Below are positions 1 through 4,787 of a stretch of 8,700 nucleotides of DNA, in pieces. The translations under genes were made by a program, and so were the position numbers. Source of the stretch: Candidatus Omnitrophota bacterium (GTDB lineage: Bacteria; Omnitrophota; Koll11; JAHIPI01); contig JAQUMG010000068.1 of assembly GCA_028718265.1 (NCBI GenBank), positions 1 to 8,700 on the forward strand. The letters run 5' to 3'. Position 1 is the first letter of the stretch. Each line of letters opens with the position of its first letter. Under the pieces are notes generated by a model, which was not told the origin of the DNA, searched no databases, and worked only from the letters and a program-made list of their open reading frames with translations.

Positions 1-1815
1 TTTTTAGGCCTGAGGACTCTGACTGTCGTCGATGAAACGATCAAGATAATAAAGAAGATACGGAACGTCGACGTCGAAATTGATAAGATTCCTCTGGATG
101 ACAAAAATACTTATAAGTTATTGTCGGATGCGGATTCGGTAGGAGTCTTCCAGCTGGAAAGTTCCGGGATGCGTGACCTTCTCAAGAAGTTCAATCCCGA
201 AAGATTCGAAGACCTGATCGCCATACTGGCTCTTTTCAGGCCAGGCCCGATGGGCAGCGGCATGCTCGATGATTTCATAGAAAGAAAGCACGGCAAGGTA
301 GAGCTGAAATATGACCATTCCAGCCTCGAGCCGATACTGAAGGACACATACGGCATCATTGTCTTCCAGGAGCAGGTTATGAGGATCGCTTCCACCCTGG
401 CGGGTTTTACGCTGGCGCAAGCCGATTCATTACGCCGCGCAATGAGTAAAAAGACGCCCGAGGTGATGACGGAAGCGCGTAAGCACTTCATCGACGGATG
501 CGTCAAAAAAGGTATAAGCGGCAAGATATCGGATAAGATATTCAACCATATAGAATATTTCGCGGGGTACGGCTTCAATAAATCACATTCGGCCGCGTAT
601 GCCATGATCTCGTACAGAACCGCGTATCTAAAAGCCAACTACCCCGTGGAATTCATGACCGCACTTCTTACGTCAGAAAAAGATAACACCGATAAAATAG
701 CCGTTTATATAGACGAGGCCGGCTCGCTCGGCATAAAGATACTGCCTCCCGACGTCAATGAGAGTTTTTCCAAATTTACGGTAGTGGACGATAAAACCGA
801 AGGCAATAAATACGGCAAGGCGATAAGGTTCGGCCTTTCGGCCGTTAAAAATGTAGGGCAGATTGCCATAGATTCTATCATAACCATGAGGCAGAAAGAG
901 AACGGGTTTAAATCGCTGTATCATTTCTGCGAACATATCGATTCGCGCGTCGTCAACAGGAAAGTAATAGAAAGTCTTATAAAATGCGGCGCTTTCGATT
1001 CATTCAAACTGCACCGCTCGCAACTCATTGCCATTCTCGACAAAGCTATGGAAGTTGCGGGAGGCATACAGAAAGACAGGCAAAACGGCCAGTTTTCTTT
1101 CTTTGACACTTTCGAAAATCAGGACAATTTCAAAAAGAGCTTCCATGATATACCCGATATAAAAGAATGGCCGGAGAACCAGTTCCTTTCCTTTGAAAAA
1201 GAGATGCTCGGATTTTACATCACCAAGCATCCGCTGACGCGCTTTGAAAAAGTCCTCAGGCTGTACGGAAACGCAAGCGTTATGAGCCTGGGCAGCCGCC
1301 GCGACGGCGAAAATATCCTGATAGGCGGAATATTAAATACGGTAAAGTTGACTACGACCAAAAAGACGGGTGAGAGGATGGCCATCGCAAAACTGGAGGA
1401 CCTGACCGGTATAGTAGAGGTACTCGTTTTTCCGAAGTCTTACGTCAAAATAGGAAATCATATCAAAGCCGACAATATGCTCTTTATAAGAGGCCGCCTC
1501 AGCCTGAGGGAGGAAGAGCCGAAATTGATAGCGGAGGAGGTTATTCCCCTCAGCGAAGTGCAGGACAGGATGACAAAAGCAATATCCATTAAGGTAATTA
1601 CCTCGGGCCTTAACAAGAAGACGCTCGAATCTTTAAAGTTCATTTTATCGAATCATAGAGGCGAAATCCCGGCCTATATCCACTTCCAGACCCCCGGCAA
1701 CAAGAAGATTGCGCTTGCAATAGGTGCGGACTTCAGAGTAAAGCCGTCCGCGGAAATTATCAACGAAATAGAAGAACTCCTGGGCAACGGCGCTGTGACC
1801 ATAGAGAGCGCCTGA
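1..1815 (+). CDS. dnaE: DNA polymerase III subunit alpha, C-terminal part (5' end outside window)
   Basis: This is the catalytic subunit of the replicative polymerase, a C-family enzyme that extends primers in the replisome. The frame is open from base 1, giving 604 residues, about half of a usual DnaE (roughly 1100-1200). The first residues, FLGLRTLTVVDE, match the end of the palm; the third catalytic Asp of the family lies directly before this FLGL motif, just outside the window. Other landmarks, numbered from base 1, are FRPGP at 79-83 and FQEQVMRIA in the fingers. The GYGFNKSHSAAYA signature starts near 189, and ILPPDVN follows. A probable beta-clamp motif, QFSFF, is at 364-368. An OB-fold spans about 439-517 (GGILNTVKL to AEEVIPL), then a tau-binding-type C-terminal segment. 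There is no frameshift and the end looks natural. No terminator follows, so readthrough into the next gene is possible. The PHP domain and first catalytic Asp pair are not visible. Confidence 0.97.
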   Translation, partial: FLGLRTLTVVDETIKIIKKIRNVDVEIDKIPLDDKNTYKLLSDADSVGVFQLESSGMRDLLKKFNPERFEDLIAILALFRPGPMGSGMLDDFIERKHGKVELKYDHSSLEPILKDTYGIIVFQEQVMRIASTLAGFTLAQADSLRRAMSKKTPEVMTEARKHFIDGCVKKGISGKISDKIFNHIEYFAGYGFNKSHSAAYAMISYRTAYLKANYPVEFMTALLTSEKDNTDKIAVYIDEAGSLGIKILPPDVNESFSKFTVVDDKTEGNKYGKAIRFGLSAVKNVGQIAIDSIITMRQKENGFKSLYHFCEHIDSRVVNRKVIESLIKCGAFDSFKLHRSQLIAILDKAMEVAGGIQKDRQNGQFSFFDTFENQDNFKKSFHDIPDIKEWPENQFLSFEKEMLGFYITKHPLTRFEKVLRLYGNASVMSLGSRRDGENILIGGILNTVKLTTTKKTGERMAIAKLEDLTGIVEVLVFPKSYVKIGNHIKADNMLFIRGRLSLREEEPKLIAEEVIPLSEVQDRMTKAISIKVITSGLNKKTLESLKFILSNHRGEIPAYIHFQTPGNKKIALAIGADFRVKPSAEIINEIEELLGNGAVTIESA

Positions 1816-1856
1816 ATGTACGTAACTAGCTAAAAGTAATAAAGTTACCATCTCCC

Positions 1857-1885
1857 TTGACAGCCGCAATTTCCTGTGGTATCCT
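1857..1885 (+). promoter_or_regulatory. Sigma70-type promoter for the downstream membrane-protein gene
   Basis: A perfect -35 hexamer TTGACA (1857-1862) is followed by a 17-bp spacer and a -10 hexamer TATCCT (1880-1885, 4 of 6 matches). The stretch upstream (1828-1848) is AT-rich and could act as an UP element. Transcription would start about 6-9 nt after the -10 box, at 1891-1894, which is the ATG of the next gene. This promoter argues against a GTG start at 1876, which lies inside the spacer. Confidence 0.7.
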
Positions 1886-1893
1886 ATTTATCA

Positions 1894-2469
1894 ATGGTAG
1901 ACCGAAATATAGATTCCAAAATAAAGCGCGTAAAAGAGTTCATGCAATTGTGGATAAAATTCCACGATATGTATAAGAACGCCGTTAACAGCGAGACCAT
2001 TACCCCGGAAGACGAAAAGGCATTTCTCGAGACCAAATCGCTCATAGCCAGAAAATATCAGGCCTTAAAAGATTATCTCGATATGAGCGACTCTTACGAC
2101 GACAGGACATTTGACGTAATCTCCCAGATACTTTCTCTTAAAAGCGTTTCTGCCATATCCGACCTCAGCCTGCACAAAATAGAAAACGATTGGCACGGTT
2201 CTTATATTATACTGAATAAGCTTTTGGGTGAGCTGGAAGGCAAACAGGATAACCTGAAGAGAGTGAGCAAGATAGGTATTCTCTTACGTGAACTTGCAGC
2301 CAGCCCTCTGGTAAACCTCGCGTTAGTGATAGTCGTTATCTTGGCGATATACATGGCCTTATGTTATATGGGAATAATTTCGGGCCCCGGGCAACCTAAA
2401 CCTACTATAGAGTTCAAACAAGAGATCAAAGATGTTGCACCCGGCAGTACTTCAGTGCCAAGCAAGTAG
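1894..2469 (+). CDS. Hypothetical protein with one C-terminal membrane segment; likely leaderless mRNA
   Basis: I do not recognise this 191-residue protein. Residues 1-135 are charged and mostly helix-favouring, rich in Lys, Glu, Asp and Leu, with no obvious catalytic motif. One strongly hydrophobic segment spans about 138-163 (LVNLALVIVVILAIYMALCY). A polar, Pro/Gly/Ser-containing tail of about 28 residues follows. There is no signal peptide. The expected layout is a cytoplasmic helical domain anchored by one helix near the C-terminus, with a short tail on the other side. I chose ATG 1894 because an upstream in-frame GTG (1876) lies within the promoter and neither start has a Shine-Dalgarno sequence. 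The gene lies 78 bp after dnaE and 61 bp before the HU gene. Its own promoter suggests that its expression is separate from dnaE. Function is unknown. Confidence 0.75.
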   Translation: MVDRNIDSKIKRVKEFMQLWIKFHDMYKNAVNSETITPEDEKAFLETKSLIARKYQALKDYLDMSDSYDDRTFDVISQILSLKSVSAISDLSLHKIENDWHGSYIILNKLLGELEGKQDNLKRVSKIGILLRELAASPLVNLALVIVVILAIYMALCYMGIISGPGQPKPTIEFKQEIKDVAPGSTSVPSK

Positions 2470-2490
2470 TCCCTCGACTTAGCTCGGGAC
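2469..2490. repeat. REP-like short palindrome at the stop codon of the membrane-protein gene
   Basis: GTCCC (2469-2473) and GGGAC (2486-2490) form an inverted repeat around a 12-nt centre, TCGACTTAGCTC. The left arm begins at the last base of the TAG stop codon. The layout resembles the short palindromic intergenic repeats found in many copies in some bacterial genomes. A related GTCCCGC/GCGGGGC palindrome occurs at 3242-3259. There is no T-run, so it is not a standard intrinsic terminator. Membership in a dispersed family is inferred; only this copy is visible. Confidence 0.45.
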
Positions 2491-2530
2491 AAATTGCATA
2501 CGGGTAAGTGAGGGCAATTCGGAGGCAAGA

Positions 2531-2803
2531 ATGACAAAGAAAGACATTGTGGTTAGGATTGCGGACGAGGCAGGAGTAAAGCAGACTGATGTAAAAAAAG
2601 TGGTTCAGAAGTATCTTGACTACGTGATCGATAGTTTGGCTAAAGGCGAAACGGTGGAATTGCGCAATTTCGGCGTATTTAAGGTAAAGACGCGAAAAGG
2701 CAGAATGGGCCGGAATCCGCGTACCGGCGACGCCGTACCTATACCCGAGAAGAAAGTCGTTACCTTTAAACCCGGCCTCGTGATGAAGCAGCGGGTTAAA
2801 TAG
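2531..2803 (+). CDS. HU/IHF-family DNA-binding protein
   Basis: A 90-residue histone-like protein that binds and bends DNA as a dimer in the nucleoid. It has the usual family length and layout. An N-terminal helical dimerisation part starts MTKKDIVVRIADEAG. Then come the beta-sheet segment VELRNFGVFKVKTRKGR and the DNA-gripping arm with the hallmark GRNPRTGD, whose Pro intercalates into DNA in this family. The end is VVTFKPGLVMKQRV, typical of the C-terminal helix. The start is fixed by a strong Shine-Dalgarno GGAGG (2521-2525) five bases before ATG. An intrinsic terminator lies 22 bp after the stop. I see no clear promoter in the 61-bp gap upstream, so it may share the transcript of the preceding gene. 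HU and IHF subunits cannot be told apart from this sequence alone. Confidence 0.95.
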   Translation: MTKKDIVVRIADEAGVKQTDVKKVVQKYLDYVIDSLAKGETVELRNFGVFKVKTRKGRMGRNPRTGDAVPIPEKKVVTFKPGLVMKQRVK

Positions 2804-2825
2804 CCTAAGCACACACATACTTAAC

Positions 2826-2865
2826 AATACCGCAGTAGGAACAATTCCACTGCGGTATTTTATTT
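2826..2865 (+). terminator. Rho-independent terminator of the HU gene
   Basis: An 11-bp perfect stem pairs AATACCGCAGT (2826-2836) with ACTGCGGTATT (2849-2859). After a single bulged A it continues as GGAA/TTCC around a CAA loop. The T-rich run TTTTATTT overlaps and follows the right arm. It lies 22 bp past the HU stop codon and closes that transcription unit. Confidence 0.9.
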
Positions 2866-2962
2866 ACGCTTATATGTGATATTGATACTCTCCTCGCGTC
2901 GGCACTCCACACATGCCTCAAAACACGCTCTATTTTGTGGTTATATCCACTGCGATATGCTG

Positions 2963-2987
2963 TAACTGCAATATTCCGCTCGCGTCT
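2963..2987 (-). repeat. Copy A of the GGAATAT repeat (inverted orientation)
   Basis: Read on the - strand this copy begins AGACGCGAGCGGAATAT and ends TTGCAGTTA. It matches copy C (3392-3417) at 24 of 26 aligned positions, the first 17 bases being identical. It matches the core of copy B (3134-3148) at 14 of 15. Being inverted relative to B and C, it can pair with either one. Confidence 0.8.
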
Positions 2988-3133
2988 ACAAAATTTCTTA
3001 ACGCTTCTCGCTTCGCCAAAAACCGGGGGCGAAATAACTCGGCTGACGCTGCCGCGTCGCCTCGGGCAATTTCGCCCTTTTATAAACCGATTTTGTGGCT
3101 CGCGATAAGCTAAAATTTTGAAGGCCGCTCGCC

Positions 3134-3148
3134 GGAATATCGCAGTTA
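3134..3148 (+). repeat. Copy B of the GGAATAT repeat (direct orientation)
   Basis: GGAATATCGCAGTTA is a direct repeat of the core of copy C and the complement of the core of copy A. It stands just before the structured unit, while copy C stands just after it, so the two bracket that unit. Confidence 0.7.
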
Positions 3149-3151
3149 CGC

Positions 3152-3157
3152 TATAAA
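3152..3157 (+). promoter_or_regulatory. Possible -10 box before the structured unit
   Basis: TATAAA stands about 8 nt before a start point that would fall near 3164-3166, just at the 5' edge of the structured unit at 3168. I see no good -35 hexamer at the right distance; the position 17 bp upstream reads TCGCCG. This is a weak call that rests on spacing to the RNA candidate. Confidence 0.25.
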
Positions 3158-3167
3158 GTACTGATTA

Positions 3168-3390
3168 AAAGGAATCCGGTACTTTTCGCAGCGACATGTC
3201 GATTTTAGGCGAAGCAGCTTGACGAGCGAGGGAATCCCGAGGTCCCGCGAGAGCGGGGCAATCTCGGGATGGCGAAGCTGACAGAGCCCCGATGGAGAGC
3301 CCATCGGGGCGAGTTCTGCAGCCACCGAGCGAGGAAAGACCTTCGCCGTGAAGAAATCGACTAGGAGCGAGAAAAATACCGGATTCCTTT
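3168..3390 (+). ncRNA. Candidate structured RNA of unknown family (about 223 nt)
   Basis: The two ends pair through four successive helices: 3168-3181 with 3377-3390 (14 bp, perfect); 3183-3189 with 3367-3374 (7 bp, one bulged G); 3198-3205 with 3354-3361 (8 bp); 3208-3214 with 3341-3347 (7 bp). They lead to a multi-branch loop with two hairpins. Hairpin 1 pairs ATCCCGAG/CTCGGGAT (3234-3241, 3263-3270), then GTCCCGC/GCGGGGC around a GAGA loop (3249-3252). Hairpin 2 pairs GCTG/CAGC (3277-3280, 3319-3322), CAGA/TCTG, then a 10-bp GC-rich stem (3286-3295, 3301-3310). GAGA is a GNRA tetraloop only if the + strand is the RNA, which favours that strand. The junction strands both carry CGAGCGAGG. 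No protein frame and no T-run terminator are seen. It fits no RNA family I know. The alternative is a complex palindromic repeat element that need not be transcribed. Confidence 0.45.
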
Positions 3391-3391
3391 G

Positions 3392-3417
3392 AGACGCGAG
3401 CGGAATATCGCGAGTTA
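3392..3417 (+). repeat. Copy C of the GGAATAT repeat (direct orientation)
   Basis: This copy begins AGACGCGAGCGGAATAT and ends CGCGAGTTA. It starts two bases after the structured unit ends. It is a near-perfect inverted partner of copy A, about 400 bp upstream, and a direct partner of copy B. Confidence 0.8.
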
Positions 3418-3435
3418 ATCCTAATCTGAGATAAC

Positions 3436-3462
3436 TACAAAGGCGGTGCGCTGGCTTTTGTA
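3436..3462. promoter_or_regulatory. Inverted repeat abutting the hisS -35 box
   Basis: TACAAAGGC (3436-3444) can pair with GCTTTTGTA (3454-3462), giving 9 bp with one G-T pair around a 9-nt loop. It ends one base before the -35 hexamer of the hisS promoter. It could be an operator or a weak terminator stem for transcripts coming from upstream. The T-run after it is poor. Confidence 0.3.
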
Positions 3463-3493
3463 TTGACTTTTACCCCATTAGTGATAATATAAT
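3463..3493 (+). promoter_or_regulatory. Probable sigma70-type promoter of hisS-aspS
   Basis: The -35 TTGACT (3463-3468) and a consensus -10 TATAAT (3488-3493) are separated by 19 bp, longer than the usual 17. GATAAT (3483-3488) is an alternative but would leave only 14 bp. The predicted start near 3500 gives a leader of about 28 nt before the hisS ATG, so the structured unit upstream would not be in this transcript. Confidence 0.6.
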
Positions 3494-3527
3494 ATGATAT
3501 AAATAACGCAAAAAGTACGGGAAAACC

Positions 3528-4787
3528 ATGGAAAAGATCAATTCACTGAGAGGTATGCGCGATATTCTGCCGCCGGAGGTCTATTCGTGGCAGTTTGTAG
3601 AAAAGGCAGCCAGAGAGGTTTTTGAAAGTTTCGGATACGAGGAGATAAGGACGCCGCTTCTGGAAGAGACAGCTTTATTCCAGCGTGGCATCGGAGAAGG
3701 TACTGATATAGTAAATAAAGAAATGTATACCTTTACGGACAAAGGCGGCAGGTCAATTACCTTGCGTCCGGAAGGAACGGCGCCCATAGTGCGGTCTTAC
3801 GTGGAAAACAATCTCAACGCCGGTGAAGATATGGTCAAGTTGTATTATATGGGCCCCATGTTCAGAAGCGAACGGCCGCAAAAAGGCAGAAGCAGGCAGT
3901 TCTATCAGGTAGGTATCGAGGCCGTAGGCTCCGCGAGTCCTTATGTCGATGCCGAAGCGATATTGGCCATGGCGGCATTTTTTGCGAAAGTCGGGCTCGA
4001 TGATTTCAAAGTGAAACTGTGCAGCCTCGGATGTTCGGCAGACAAGGAAAAATTTGCAAAGGCACTGAAAGAATACCTTAAAGGAGAAACCAGCCGGTTG
4101 TGCGATGATTGCAAGGTCCGCCTGGAAAAGAATGTCTTAAGGATACTTGACTGCAAAGTGGAATCCTGCAAAACCCTGTTAGTAAACTCGCCCAAAGCAA
4201 AAGATTTTCTCTGCCCGCCCTGCGCGGAAAATTACAAAAAAGTCAAAGACATCATATCTTCTTACGGTATAAATTTTCAGGAAGATGCTAACCTGGTGCG
4301 CGGACTTGACTATTACACCAGCACCGTTTTTGAAGTCACTCATCCGGCATTAGGTTCGCAGGATGCAATAGCCGCCGGCGGCAGGTATGATAATCTTATC
4401 GAGGATTTCGGCGGTAAAAAGACCGGCGCGTTCGGGTTCGCCGTAGGAGTGGAAAGGTTATTGCTCGCGCTATCTTCCAAGGGTGAGATTAAAACAACGA
4501 AGAGCGGAACGGCTCTGTACATAGCGGCTACCGGCGAAGACGTCTATCCCGAAGCATTTAAAAGTACCATGGCGCTCAGACGGGAAGGAATATCCTGCGA
4601 AATAGATTTTCAGGGAAGATCGCTTAAGGCGCAGATGCGGCAGGCCAATAAGAAGAATGCTGCTTTTGTGGCGATTTTCGGCGATGAAGAATTAAAGCGG
4701 GGCGAGGTTGTGCTTCGCGATATGAAGACCAAAGAGCAGCGGAACGTGAAATTAAGTGAGCTTGCAAAGGCGGTAAAAAATGTTTAA
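3528..4787 (+). CDS. hisS: Histidine--tRNA ligase (HisRS)
   Basis: A class II synthetase of 419 residues, the usual bacterial length, that charges tRNA-His with histidine. The N-terminus SLRGMRDILPPE is typical. Motif 1 lies in about 40-95. The TLRPEGTAPIVR substrate region follows, and motif 2 starts FRSERPQKGR at 112 with its key Arg at 113. The histidine-specific motif LVRGLDYYTSTVFEV starts at 256 with Arg 258. Motif 3 ends GVERLL with Arg 310. An anticodon-binding domain fills about 325-419. The insertion domain (about 165-235) has paired cysteines C192-x2-C195 and C229-x2-C232, with C209 and C214 between, a possible metal site seen in part of the family. The Shine-Dalgarno sequence before ATG is weak (GGGA at 3519-3522). 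It overlaps aspS by 8 nt. Confidence 0.98.
   Translation: MEKINSLRGMRDILPPEVYSWQFVEKAAREVFESFGYEEIRTPLLEETALFQRGIGEGTDIVNKEMYTFTDKGGRSITLRPEGTAPIVRSYVENNLNAGEDMVKLYYMGPMFRSERPQKGRSRQFYQVGIEAVGSASPYVDAEAILAMAAFFAKVGLDDFKVKLCSLGCSADKEKFAKALKEYLKGETSRLCDDCKVRLEKNVLRILDCKVESCKTLLVNSPKAKDFLCPPCAENYKKVKDIISSYGINFQEDANLVRGLDYYTSTVFEVTHPALGSQDAIAAGGRYDNLIEDFGGKKTGAFGFAVGVERLLLALSSKGEIKTTKSGTALYIAATGEDVYPEAFKSTMALRREGISCEIDFQGRSLKAQMRQANKKNAAFVAIFGDEELKRGEVVLRDMKTKEQRNVKLSELAKAVKNV

Larger units (their letters stand above)
2963..3148. repeat. Long nested inverted repeat (hairpin, copy A to copy B)
   Basis: Four nested complementary pairs lie in order along this stretch. The outer pair is 2963-2977 with 3134-3148 (14 of 15). 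Inside it ACAAAAT (2988-2994) pairs with ATTTTGT (3090-3096). Then GGGCGAAAT (3027-3035) pairs with ATTTCGCCC (3069-3077). At the tip GACGC (3045-3049) pairs with GCGTC (3054-3058) around a TGCC loop. The nesting supports one extended hairpin in DNA or RNA with internal loops. It could be a palindromic repeat, a small non-autonomous mobile element, or part of a larger structured RNA with the unit downstream. Confidence 0.6.
2866..3527. other. Non-coding, highly self-complementary region between HU and hisS
   Basis: This 662-bp gap lies between the HU terminator and the hisS start. I see no convincing gene, tRNA, rRNA or CRISPR array. Bases 2866-2962 hold little beyond ATTTTGTGG (2932-2940), which recurs at 3090-3098, and a weak extra copy of the repeat core near 2948-2962. 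From 2963 to 3417 nearly everything belongs to inverted repeats: a long hairpin (2963-3148), then a branched structured unit (3168-3390), bounded by three copies of a GGAATAT-containing repeat. An inverted repeat and the hisS promoter fill 3436-3493. Confidence 0.8.

Noticed and set aside
1822..1848. Inverted repeat GTAACT/AGTTAC after dnaE as a terminator
   Set aside because: Only 6 AT-rich base pairs around a 15-nt loop and no T-run; too weak to call.
1876..1893. In-frame GTG start six codons upstream of the membrane-protein ATG
   Set aside because: It lies inside the promoter spacer, so it would not be in the transcript; it also lacks a ribosome binding site.
2492..2519. Inverted repeat AATTGC/GCAATT before the HU gene as an operator
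   Set aside because: Six base pairs with a 16-nt spacer and no other support.
2913..3113. 66-codon open frame on the + strand
   Set aside because: It runs across the arms of the long hairpin, has no Shine-Dalgarno sequence or family resemblance, and its composition follows the repeats.
3277..3341. Resemblance to RNase P RNA (GAAGCTGAC start and GAGGAAAG)
   Set aside because: The other conserved RNase P regions are missing and the sequence after GAGGAAAG closes the local helices instead. The unit is also too short for the usual rnpB.
3168..3390. 6S RNA or tmRNA
   Set aside because: The tip is branched rather than a single rod with a central bubble, and there is no tRNA-like domain, CCA end or tag frame.
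3421..3527. T-box leader for hisS
   Set aside because: GGCGGTGCG only loosely recalls the T-box sequence, there is no specifier stem or terminator/antiterminator pair, and the likely promoter starts downstream of it.
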